Assembly (NCBI GenBank): GCA_903939515.1
Contig: CAJAHH010000016.1
Coordinates: forward strand, 1-40,375
DNA length: 40,375 bases
Origin: an uncultured Verrucomicrobiota bacterium
Lineage (GTDB): Bacteria; Verrucomicrobiota; Verrucomicrobiia; Limisphaerales; UBA9464
Reading direction: 5' to 3'
Part shown: piece by piece, positions 7,498 through 15,093 of the stretch
How the letters are laid out: each line of letters starts with the position of its first letter
Numbering within the stretch: position 1 is the stretch's first letter
Program-made: the position numbers and the translations under genes
Notes under the pieces: generated by a model
Told to the model about the DNA's origin: nothing
The model's database searches: none
The model's input: the letters and a program-made list of their open reading frames with translations, nothing else

Positions 7498-8859
7498 TTA
7501 ATCCCTCAACAGCTTCCGGACAGCCCCCATCAAAACCGACTCCACTTCGGGTGCCACGTTCGAGGACCTGGGCTCTGTCTCGTACCCTCCTTCGGTGTAG
7601 GCTACCGAGGTTCCGATGTAGTAGGGGCCGTAGTCTCCGTAGGCGGCCATGGCGACAAATAAATCCTTACGTTCCGCCTTGGCAGCCAATTGGTACTCCA
7701 CAAACAGTTCACCGGGCATATGCAGGATCCGGGCCCGCCCGAGCGCCAGGCATCCGATGTCGATCTGGTGCCCCGCCTTGGCCCGCCGCAACCAAGCCAG
7801 GCGCCCTGCCCCATTGGCCGTCAAGAAGCTGGCCTCACGCCCCTTCAATTGAGCCACCAGTCGGTCTTCGTCCAAATGCCGAGACACAGGCAACGCCACC
7901 GGTTCGAATCGCCAACGCAAGTCGTTGGTGGTCACCGGTTCGCGCCGGGTCGATTCCCAGGCCCGACGCATACCATCAGCCAAGCGTTCTCCGAGGATCC
8001 GGCGGTTGGCTGGCGATCCGTCGTTGTACTTCCCAGCCCCGATGTTGCCACCGGCCCCGTTGAAGTGAACGTGCAGCACCTCAGGCACGGCGATCTGGCG
8101 CAGAAAGCGAGCGACTCCCGGAAAATCCGGATTGGCGATGCCTGTGCGATAATAACTCTGGGGATGCGTGGCATAGTAGCTCAAGACCGCCACCGGGCGT
8201 TCGTCATTCCAGAAGCTCACGAGAGACACCATGGGGTCGATAACACCCTCGGGTTCTGCCCGTAGAGCGGGGTCGACGGTGGCCGTGTAGCGCACGGTCC
8301 GCACCTTGCCGTCGGGACCGAAGATGCGCCGATTAGAAGCCACCTCGCGCACCTCGGCCTGCCCGGTGCCCACTTGGTTGAACGGCTGGGCCTTGGCGGC
8401 AGCGCGGGCCACCGCAGTGCTGAGTCGACCCAAGAGCTCTCGGGCGAAGGTTCCCTCGTAATTCCATGGGCTGACTCCCGCGTCGCGAAGAATTTTCTCC
8501 GCACCGAAATCACATTCAGGCGCATCATGCTGATGCAGCGAATGGACCGCCACCCGGTCTACGGTCGTCCCCGCCGCCGTGGCCAGTTGCTGCCGAAACG
8601 CATCGTGTCCCTCATTGCCAATACCGATCCAATCGACGGCACAAAGAACCACCGGACGATCCTTCCCCAAGACCACAACGCCTCGGGCCCGCAGGCCCAG
8701 ATCCCAGACGTTGGTGACCGGATCGTATGCCAAGCGTGATCCGACGGGCGGAGTGGCATCGATGTCGAAGAGCCCCACCCGCAACTGAGCCTGGACGGAA
8801 ACGACCAACATACAGGCCCACAATAAGCACCCTGAGACCAATCTTGTTCGGGGAATCAT
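7498..8859 (-). CDS. Secreted neutral/alkaline ceramidase-like protein
   Basis: A 453-residue exported protein. I start at ATG 8859 because it gives a clean signal peptide (MIPRTR, hydrophobic core about 7-22, cleavage near VQAQ). The frame is open 33 codons further but without such a signal. GLFDIDATPPVG (29-40), the HSLHQHDAP motif (106-114), THPQSYY (231-237) and NGAGGNIGAGKYNDGS (267-282) match the metal-binding N-terminal domain of neutral/alkaline non-lysosomal ceramidases. Planctomycetes and Verrucomicrobiota carry large sets of such relatives, usually of unknown substrate. Whether it hydrolyses ceramide is not shown. Its start is 97 bp from the divergent cstA start, so the two share a promoter region. 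Confidence 0.8.
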   Translation of the reverse strand: MIPRTRLVSGCLLWACMLVVSVQAQLRVGLFDIDATPPVGSRLAYDPVTNVWDLGLRARGVVVLGKDRPVVLCAVDWIGIGNEGHDAFRQQLATAAGTTVDRVAVHSLHQHDAPECDFGAEKILRDAGVSPWNYEGTFARELLGRLSTAVARAAAKAQPFNQVGTGQAEVREVASNRRIFGPDGKVRTVRYTATVDPALRAEPEGVIDPMVSLVSFWNDERPVAVLSYYATHPQSYYRTGIANPDFPGVARFLRQIAVPEVLHVHFNGAGGNIGAGKYNDGSPANRRILGERLADGMRRAWESTRREPVTTNDLRWRFEPVALPVSRHLDEDRLVAQLKGREASFLTANGAGRLAWLRRAKAGHQIDIGCLALGRARILHMPGELFVEYQLAAKAERKDLFVAMAAYGDYGPYYIGTSVAYTEGGYETEPRSSNVAPEVESVLMGAVRKLLRD

Positions 8860-8956
8860 GGAGGGGAGGCTATCGAGATCCGTCCGGCTTTCGAGGTGAA
8901 GTTTCCGCGCAAGTTTTCGTAGGAGGATTCTGGGCCCTTTTGGCACCCTTGGCCTC

Positions 8957-11317
8957 ATGCATTCCCTCGGGCGCGGATTGGCTTGGACCCTAGTGGCGGG
9001 GCTGGGAGCCTTCGCCTACTTCATTCTGGCGACCCATCGTCAAGAACCGGTCAGCTCGGCCTACATTCTGGTGGCAGCCTTATGCACCTACGCCATCGGA
9101 TACCGGTTTTACTCACGCTGGATCGCCGCCAAAGTCTTGATGCTTGATGATCGACGAGCCACGCCCTGTGAACGCCATGAAGATGGACGAGAGTTCGTAA
9201 AGACCCACCGCTGGATCGTCTTCGGGCACCATTTTGCCGCCATCTCCGGCCCCGGCCCCCTCGTGGGCCCCGTGCTGGCTGCCCAGTTCGGCTACCTTCC
9301 TGGAACGCTGTGGATCCTGATTGGAGTCATCCTTGGCGGTGCCGCCCAAGACTTTCTCATCCTCGCCGCATCCATGCGCCGCAACGGCCGTTCCTTAGGT
9401 CAAATGGTGAAGGACGAATTGAATCCCTTCCTGGGTGCACTGTCCCTGGTGGCGATCTTGTCGATCATGATCATCCTTCTGGCGGTGCTCGGATTGGTTG
9501 TCGTAAAGGTGCTCGCCGAAAGTCCATGGGGCGTTTTCACGGTCGGAGCAACCATCCCCATCGCGCTGCTCATGGGCCTTTACCTGCGGTATGTCCGGCC
9601 CGGCAAAACCCTGGAGGGCTCGGCGCTCGGCGTCCTCCTGCTGATCGCTGCGGTCTGGGGAGGTCAGTGGATCCACAGCAACCCAGCGCTCGCCAAACTC
9701 TTCACCTTCTCGGCCGAACCCTTGGCCTGGGCGATTGTGCTCTACGGTTTCGCCGCGAGCGTGCTGCCTGTCTGGTTGCTGCTCGCGCCGCGAGACTACC
9801 TCAGCACCTTCATGAAGCTCGGCACTATCCTCGCCTTGGCCGCCGGCGTGCTGTTGGTGCTGCCCATCCTCAAGATGCCCGCCCTCACCGCCTTTATCGA
9901 CGGCTCGGGGCCCGTCGTTCCGGGCAAACTGTTTCCATTTTGCTTCATCACCATTGCCTGCGGAGCCATCAGTGGTTTTCACACACTCATCGCCAGCGGC
10001 ATCACCCCTAAAATCATCACCCGTGAGAGCTACGCCCGCCCCATCGGGTACGGGGCTATGCTGCTAGAATCACTGGTGGCCATTATGGCTTTGATCGCGG
10101 CCTGCACCCTCGAACCCGGTGTCTACCTGGCGATCAATATCGCTGGCACGGGCGCCGACGCGGCCGCCATCGCCGCAGACACCGTAGCCAAGGTCCGGGC
10201 AACGGGCTTCACTCTGGATCCCGGAGTGATGGACTCGCTGGCACAACAGGTCGGCGAGAGTTCGCTCTACGGACGAACCGGAGGAGCCGCCACGCTGGCC
10301 GTCGGCATGGCCAATTTGTTCTCCCAGGTGACTCACGGACGCTGGCTCGATGTCTGGTACCACTTCGCCATCATGTTTGAGGCGCTGTTCATTCTTACGA
10401 CCTTGGATGCCGGAACCCGAGTGGGCCGTTACCTCCTTCAAGATGCCTTGGGTCACCTTTGGAAACCCCTGGGAGACGTGCGATCAACCGCCGCCGGAGC
10501 CTTGGCCAGTGCATTGATCGTGGCCGGTTGGGGGTGGTTTCTAATCCAAGGAGTCCGAGACCCCTTGGGCGGCATCAATTCGCTCTGGCCGCTCTTTGGC
10601 ATCGCCAATCAATTGCTCGCCGCCATCGCCCTGGTGCTCGCCACCACTTTGCTTCTCAAGCAGTCGTTGGCCCGAGGCAAATCTCCGGCGATCGCGTGGG
10701 TGGCGCTCCTGCCGCTCATCTGGCTTTTGGCGGTGACCGGGACCGCCGGATTTCAGAAAATCTTCCACCCATCACCGCGTATCGGCTTTCTGGCCACGGT
10801 CCGAGACCTGGACCAAAAATACCCCGCCCTTCAACGGGCTGCAGACTCCGCCCCCGAGGATGCCGCAGCCCAGAAGGCCCTGCGTGCAAATCGTAGCCGC
10901 CGGCTCAACAACGCCTTGGACGTAGGAGTCACGGCCGTCTTCCTGGGGTTGGCTGCCTTGATCGTGACCGGCGCCGTGGTGGAGTGGGTTCGCCTACTGC
11001 GCGGCCGGCGAACCCCTGACTCGAGCGAAGAAGCGCCCGTGTGGCTCCCAGAATCCGCGTTGGCTGAGGGAAGCAACCGCACCGGTTGGGCCGGGATCTT
11101 TGCACTCGGCCTAGCCCTACTGCGCAACTGGTCGGGACAAGACGCCGTAGACCGCACAGCCCGTCAACTCGAGGCGAATGTCTCGCAGCAAGTGCCCTCC
11201 CAAGCCGTGCTCATTCCCCTACCCGAAGTGACTGAAGCCGCCCGCCGCCACAACGCCCCCATCGCCTACGTCCAAGCCGCCGAAGCCCGCCTCAACGGCC
11301 CCAACCGCTGCTGCTAA
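8957..11317 (+). CDS. cstA: CstA-family peptide/pyruvate transporter
   Basis: A 786-residue inner-membrane protein with more than a dozen hydrophobic segments. The family signature HHFAAISGPGPLVGPVLAA, followed by GYLPGTLWILIGVILGGAAQDF, spans 91-133. Further conserved blocks are GFHTLIASGITPKII and LWPLFGIANQLLAAIAL. CstA and BtsT/YjiY in E. coli are about 700-716 residues and take up peptides or pyruvate. This one is longer because of a soluble loop near 610-650 and a polar C-terminal tail after about 690. No sensor kinase or regulator lies next to it. Divergent from the ceramidase-like gene. Confidence 0.93.
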   Translation: MHSLGRGLAWTLVAGLGAFAYFILATHRQEPVSSAYILVAALCTYAIGYRFYSRWIAAKVLMLDDRRATPCERHEDGREFVKTHRWIVFGHHFAAISGPGPLVGPVLAAQFGYLPGTLWILIGVILGGAAQDFLILAASMRRNGRSLGQMVKDELNPFLGALSLVAILSIMIILLAVLGLVVVKVLAESPWGVFTVGATIPIALLMGLYLRYVRPGKTLEGSALGVLLLIAAVWGGQWIHSNPALAKLFTFSAEPLAWAIVLYGFAASVLPVWLLLAPRDYLSTFMKLGTILALAAGVLLVLPILKMPALTAFIDGSGPVVPGKLFPFCFITIACGAISGFHTLIASGITPKIITRESYARPIGYGAMLLESLVAIMALIAACTLEPGVYLAINIAGTGADAAAIAADTVAKVRATGFTLDPGVMDSLAQQVGESSLYGRTGGAATLAVGMANLFSQVTHGRWLDVWYHFAIMFEALFILTTLDAGTRVGRYLLQDALGHLWKPLGDVRSTAAGALASALIVAGWGWFLIQGVRDPLGGINSLWPLFGIANQLLAAIALVLATTLLLKQSLARGKSPAIAWVALLPLIWLLAVTGTAGFQKIFHPSPRIGFLATVRDLDQKYPALQRAADSAPEDAAAQKALRANRSRRLNNALDVGVTAVFLGLAALIVTGAVVEWVRLLRGRRTPDSSEEAPVWLPESALAEGSNRTGWAGIFALGLALLRNWSGQDAVDRTARQLEANVSQQVPSQAVLIPLPEVTEAARRHNAPIAYVQAAEARLNGPNRCC

Positions 11318-11330
11318 AATCCCACCTGCG

Positions 11331-11360
11331 ATCCCGCCGGATCCCGCCGGATCCCGCCGG
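11331..11360 (+). repeat. Three perfect tandem copies of a 10-bp unit
   Basis: ATCCCGCCGG occurs three times head to tail (11331, 11341, 11351), just after the cstA stop. The last copy runs straight into the long repeat beginning near 11354. Confidence 0.95.
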
Positions 11361-11398
11361 GGTCGGTCCCACCTATTTACACAAAATGGGCCACTACA
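11354..11398 (+). repeat. 45-bp dispersed repeat, copy 1
   Basis: The 33 bp from 11354 to 11386, containing GGTCGGTCCCACCTATTTAC, recur exactly but inverted at 19173-19205. A further 12 bp match at 9 positions. It contains a GGG-ACCGA-CCC type palindromic core when read on the other strand. It is non-coding here and its function is unknown. With a RAYT fragment at the window edge, a REP-like element is one reading. Confidence 0.9.
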
Positions 11399-11508
11399 AA
11401 CTATTTGAAGGCGATGTTCTAAAATGGAATTCAGTCGATAGAAAGCCGCAGTTTACGGGAGTCTCAAGTAGGCTGGCAGCGACAAGCACCACCACGAGCA
11501 GTAAGACA

Positions 11509-11538
11509 GATTAGAACCGCGAGGACGCGGTTCTAATC
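11509..11538. terminator. 13-bp perfect hairpin after hemW
   Basis: GATTAGAACCGCG (11509-11521), loop AGGA, exact complement at 11526-11538. It lies 20 bp beyond the hemW stop on the minus strand, so it most likely ends the receiver-hemQ-hemW unit. It could also block read-through from cstA. No long T-run follows on either strand. Confidence 0.65.
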
Positions 11539-11557
11539 GGATACTCCCAGCAAATTG

Positions 11558-12796
11558 TCACAGCCGGGCTGGCTCGGGTCGCAGGAACAACTGCGCCGCA
11601 GAATCGGCAAAACGCAGCCCAGCCCGGGTCAACCGGAAATGGGTCGGCGTACTCTCAGCCCAACCCCTGGATACTAGTTGAGCCATCTCCGTGGACCATT
11701 CGGTTCTGAGGTCGAAGCCGGTCTGACCTTGGAATTCTTCCCACGGCCAACCGGCATTCATCCGCAAACCGAAAGCAGCCATCTCTCCGGCTCGCCCAAG
11801 AGGCGGGAGCGCTTCGGCGAATTCCTTGGCTCGGCGGCCTTTTTCCAACTGCTCGCAATACAGCACCGTGTTGGACCAGTTGCGCGAGCGCAACCCTCGC
11901 ACCCACTCGCTGGCGCTGGGCCCCAGACCGTAGCTGTCTCGTCCGCGCCAATAGCCAACATTGTGTCGGCAGGCAAAGGCCGGGATGCCAGGCTCCGCCT
12001 CAGGTCGATCCACCGATTCGCCCACCCGTCGGCGACGAGCAAAATTGGCAACTTCGTATGCCCCAAAACCCACGGCTCCAACGCGATCGTACAGCACCTC
12101 ATACAGGTCAGCTGCCAAGTCGTCATCCACATCGCATTCCCCAGCTTTGAGCTGCTCGTAAAGGGGGGTGTCCTCTTCGTAAATCACCTCGTAGCAACTG
12201 AGATGCTCAGTGCCCAGGGCCAAGGCCTCGTCCAAGGTGCGGTTCCAGATGTCCATCGTCTGACCCGGGATCGCAAACATCAGATCGATGTTGATGTTCT
12301 CGAAGCCGGCCTTTCTCAAAATGTCATAACTACGGAACACCATGTCGCGGCTGTGGACACGCCCCAACCGGTCCAACAACGCCTCATCGAGCGATTGCAC
12401 GCCCATGGAAATGCGATTGACACCGAACTGGCGCAAGAGGGCCGCTTTATCCGCCGAAACGGTCGCCGGATTGCACTCCACACTGAACTCCGCAGCGTTG
12501 CCCAGGCCCAACCGATGAAGGGTAGTCAAGACCGACTCCCATTGCTTGAGGGTCAGCAACGACGGAGTTCCGCCGCCGAAAAACACCGTCTTGGGTCGGC
12601 AGTCTTGGGCGATGAGTTCTAACTCCAGAAGGAGCGCTTGGACGTAGCGCTGAATTAAATCACCGGAAGCCGGGCCCGAATAGAATGCGCAGTACTCGCA
12701 CTTCTGGGCGCAAAACGGCACATGCACGTAAAGCGACTCCACCGGAGGGTTCACCGATCCTGCCGCTGGAATCCACGTGGTGCCGTTGGAGACCAT
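11558..12796 (-). CDS. hemW: Radical SAM heme chaperone HemW (HemN-like)
   Basis: A radical S-adenosylmethionine protein of about 412 residues from the ATG at 12796. A GTG at 12847 would add 17 residues and overlap hemQ by 22 bp. The cluster-binding motif CAQKCEYC, followed by AFY, comes directly after SLYVHVPF. The family blocks FFGGGTPS, ECNPATV, VNRISMGVQS, NINIDLMFAIPGQT and LSCYEVIYEEDTPL follow. The four-residue start before the Cys motif and the short length fit HemW, the heme-trafficking protein, better than true HemN coproporphyrinogen dehydrogenase. It sits directly downstream of hemQ, which points to heme synthesis or delivery. Confidence 0.88.
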   Translation of the reverse strand: MVSNGTTWIPAAGSVNPPVESLYVHVPFCAQKCEYCAFYSGPASGDLIQRYVQALLLELELIAQDCRPKTVFFGGGTPSLLTLKQWESVLTTLHRLGLGNAAEFSVECNPATVSADKAALLRQFGVNRISMGVQSLDEALLDRLGRVHSRDMVFRSYDILRKAGFENINIDLMFAIPGQTMDIWNRTLDEALALGTEHLSCYEVIYEEDTPLYEQLKAGECDVDDDLAADLYEVLYDRVGAVGFGAYEVANFARRRRVGESVDRPEAEPGIPAFACRHNVGYWRGRDSYGLGPSASEWVRGLRSRNWSNTVLYCEQLEKGRRAKEFAEALPPLGRAGEMAAFGLRMNAGWPWEEFQGQTGFDLRTEWSTEMAQLVSRGWAESTPTHFRLTRAGLRFADSAAQLFLRPEPARL

Positions 12797-12825
12797 CCGA
12801 AGCGGCGCTACTGAGGGGGATGAGT

Positions 12826-13641
12826 TCACAAGTGTAGGTGCAGCCACAGTGCGGTCGGTTGCAGTCGGAGGTTAACGTAGAAGGGGCCGAAGTCGCCGTA
12901 GCGGGCCGTGACCTCGTCGAATCGCATTTCGTAGACGATGCCCTTCACGTCATCCAGTCGATGAGCCAAGAGCGTGACGCCCCATTCCCAATCATCGAGA
13001 CCCGTAGATCCCGTGATGAGCTGGCTAATCTTGCCCGCATATTTGCGGCCGGTGCGCGCGTGGGTGCCCATGAGTGCCTTGCGAGCCGCGAAATCGAGCA
13101 TGTACCAGTTGTCACCCCCGGAGCGCTTTTTGCTCATGGGGTAGAAACACACGATCGGCCAGTCGTCCTGCAGTTCCGGATTGAGCCGATAAAACTTCTG
13201 ACCCTCATTGCGTTTCTTGGCCGCCTCGAGGGCCTGCTCGAACTCCGGCGAATCGGGCGTGTGGCGGGGTTCAGCGGTCTCAAGATACCGACGAAGATCG
13301 TCCTCGGTCGGAACATACTCAGGCAACTCGGTCACACTCAGGTAAGAAAAGACGGGAACCAGAGTTCCTGGCGGAAAACAGGCCTCCAACTCGCGGTGGA
13401 GCGTAGAAAGCCCATCGAGCGTTGCGTGGAACAAGATGAAACCGATATCGGCCTTTCCTCCCACGTTGGCCAGAGTCATTAACCGGGGATGGGCGGGTCC
13501 GGGAAACCGGGCGGCTAAGGACTCCAAACGAAGGCGCACCTGATCGGACTCGCCCGCAGGAAGCCCGGCCCAGCGGATCCGGTCGATGCGGTAGAGCAAA
13601 TGCTGAACGTGAATACCTTGAGAAAGGGCGATGGAATTCAT
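12826..13641 (-). CDS. hemQ: Coproheme decarboxylase HemQ (chlorite dismutase family)
   Basis: A 271-residue member of the chlorite-dismutase family. HemQ converts coproheme to heme b in the coproporphyrin-dependent pathway. The block YPMSKKR is followed by NWYML, MGTHARTGRKYAGKISQLIT and TGLDDWEWGVTLLA, all family hallmarks. Tyr167 and His194 are 27 residues apart, the same spacing as catalytic Tyr145 and axial His172 of the S. aureus enzyme. True chlorite dismutases have a different active-site environment, so HemQ is the better call. Operon with hemW (30 bp gap to the chosen hemW ATG) and an upstream degenerate receiver protein. Confidence 0.9.
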   Translation of the reverse strand: MNSIALSQGIHVQHLLYRIDRIRWAGLPAGESDQVRLRLESLAARFPGPAHPRLMTLANVGGKADIGFILFHATLDGLSTLHRELEACFPPGTLVPVFSYLSVTELPEYVPTEDDLRRYLETAEPRHTPDSPEFEQALEAAKKRNEGQKFYRLNPELQDDWPIVCFYPMSKKRSGGDNWYMLDFAARKALMGTHARTGRKYAGKISQLITGSTGLDDWEWGVTLLAHRLDDVKGIVYEMRFDEVTARYGDFGPFYVNLRLQPTALWLHLHL

Positions 13642-13684
13642 GGGGTTTCAGTGGCCACACGGCCGATCCGAAGACAGAACCCAC

Positions 13685-14146
13685 TCACTCTACAGCCAGC
13701 ACCTGATCTAGCAATTGCGCCAATTGATCGGGAATCCCCTGCTCCGCGGCGACGAGCTTGGCACCGGCCTCCAGAGCGGCCACCACCAGTTTACGGTTCT
13801 TGGAATCGCAGTAGCCCAAGACCGGCACATGCGCCAGGTCCGGACTGGCCCGCAATTGGGCGATGATCCCGCAGAAATCGCCATGACGAAGAGCCAAGTC
13901 TGCGATGACCACCATGGGCGTGTGCTCTCGCACAAGGCGAGGCACGTCCACGGCAGTCTGGGTCGCTGTGACGCGGTACCCGAGATCGGTCAGACGGTTC
14001 ACCACCTGAGTTCCGGGAAGGAGCTTCTCGTAGAAGACAATGGCCAAGGGTCGCGTCACCACGGACAGGTTGGGAGACACCCCTCCGGAAGGCAAGCGGC
14101 CCTTGGGCCTAGCGAATTCGGCGCTTCCGAGGCCCTCGGTGCTCAC
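13685..14146 (-). CDS. Degenerate receiver (CheY-like) domain protein
   Basis: About 153 residues from GTG 14146; GTG codons at 14062 or 14059 would give a tighter start, just before the receiver fold. The fold is visible as beta-strand LAIVFYEKLL, then YRVTATQTA, MVVIADLALRHGDF (candidate phospho-acceptor Asp after VIA), VPVLGYCDSKN and GAKLVAAEQGI. The usual acidic pair near the first strand and the conserved Lys before the last helix are not seen. It may therefore be a pseudo-receiver rather than a phosphorylated switch. It has no output domain. It lies 43 bp upstream of hemQ on the same strand, so a regulatory or scaffolding link to heme synthesis is possible but unproven. Confidence 0.65.
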   Translation of the reverse strand: MSTEGLGSAEFARPKGRLPSGGVSPNLSVVTRPLAIVFYEKLLPGTQVVNRLTDLGYRVTATQTAVDVPRLVREHTPMVVIADLALRHGDFCGIIAQLRASPDLAHVPVLGYCDSKNRKLVVAALEAGAKLVAAEQGIPDQLAQLLDQVLAVE

Positions 14147-14250
14147 TCCATTGGTCTCACCCTTGGCCGACCGAAAACAGACCGCTCGAAAAAGGGGATT
14201 GGAAGGCCGACCGTTTTGGGCCGATCCTTCACAGACCGTTTTCTCCGACC

Positions 14251-14973
14251 ATGCTCTCGAAACTCTTCCCTCCGCGCCCCGGACCTAAGGCCTCCGGTCG
14301 GACGATCTACCGGGCATTCCACCCGTGGACCATGATCTCGCCACCGATGTATGCCGACAACATCGACCTGGCTCGCCAGGTACGAAACATCCCGGGGGAT
14401 ATCGTAGAATGCGGTGTCTGGCGTGGCGGCATGGTCGCTGGCATCGCCTCGCTCCTGGGCGGGCAGAACCGATCCTACCATCTCTTTGACAGCTTCGAAG
14501 GTCTGCCCGAGGCCAAGGACATCGATGGCACTGCCGCCAAACAATGGCAGGCCGCCAAAACCGACACTTACTACTTCGACAACTGCAAGGCCGAGCAAAC
14601 CTACGCCGAAGAGGCCATGGCCAAGGCCGGTGAATCGCGATTCAAGATCTACAAGGGCTGGTTCAACGAAACAGTGCCCGGGGTGCGCATCGATCCGGGA
14701 ATCGCTCTACTGCGCTTGGACGGAGACTGGTACGAATCGACCTGGGTGTGCCTAGAGGCCTTCTATCCTCAGGTCGTGAAGGGCGGCATGATACTCATCG
14801 ACGACTACTTCATCTGGGATGGCTGTTCGCGGGCCGTTCACGACTACTTGTCGAAAACCCAGAGCACCGACCGCATCCGGCACTCTCCCGAAGGGGTCGC
14901 CTACCTGGTCAAGGGAGCCCCGAACACTTACGAGAAGTACCTGGCCGAAAAAGCGGCTCAATCCGCTTCTTGA
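14251..14973 (+). CDS. TylF/MycF-family O-methyltransferase
   Basis: A 240-residue S-adenosylmethionine-dependent methyltransferase. The SAM-binding block VECGVWRGG is at 52-60 and DSFEGLPE at 80-87. The metal-binding LRLDGDWYEST (Asp157, Asp159) and ILIDDY (Asp184, Asp185) are followed by GCSRAVHDYL. This is the layout of macrocin O-methyltransferase TylF and relatives that methylate sugar hydroxyls with Mg2+. No glycosyltransferases or antibiotic genes are adjacent, so the acceptor is unknown; a surface polysaccharide sugar is plausible. It starts 104 bp from the divergent receiver gene and ends 120 bp before the Hsp70 gene. Confidence 0.87.
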   Translation: MLSKLFPPRPGPKASGRTIYRAFHPWTMISPPMYADNIDLARQVRNIPGDIVECGVWRGGMVAGIASLLGGQNRSYHLFDSFEGLPEAKDIDGTAAKQWQAAKTDTYYFDNCKAEQTYAEEAMAKAGESRFKIYKGWFNETVPGVRIDPGIALLRLDGDWYESTWVCLEAFYPQVVKGGMILIDDYFIWDGCSRAVHDYLSKTQSTDRIRHSPEGVAYLVKGAPNTYEKYLAEKAAQSAS

Positions 14974-15053
14974 TGGCTGCAGCAACGACGGTAGGCAGGC
15001 CCGTTTTTCGAAGGGCTTACCAGGAATTTTCTCAAGGAATGATCGCACCTGAC

Positions 15054-15081
15054 TTGGCTTCCCCGGCAAATCAGACATAAT
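15054..15081 (+). promoter_or_regulatory. Possible sigma-70-like promoter of the Hsp70 gene
   Basis: TTGGCT (15054-15059), 16 bp, CATAAT (15076-15081), placed 12 bp before the ATG at 15094, so the transcript would be nearly leaderless. No CIRCE element (TTAGCACTC inverted repeat) is present. Confidence 0.25.
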
Positions 15082-15093
15082 CACTCCAGTTCA

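Noticed and set aside
11386-11514. 42-codon ORF after cstA
   Set aside because: Starts inside the dispersed repeat, ends in a Ser/Thr-rich run at the terminator hairpin and has no SD.
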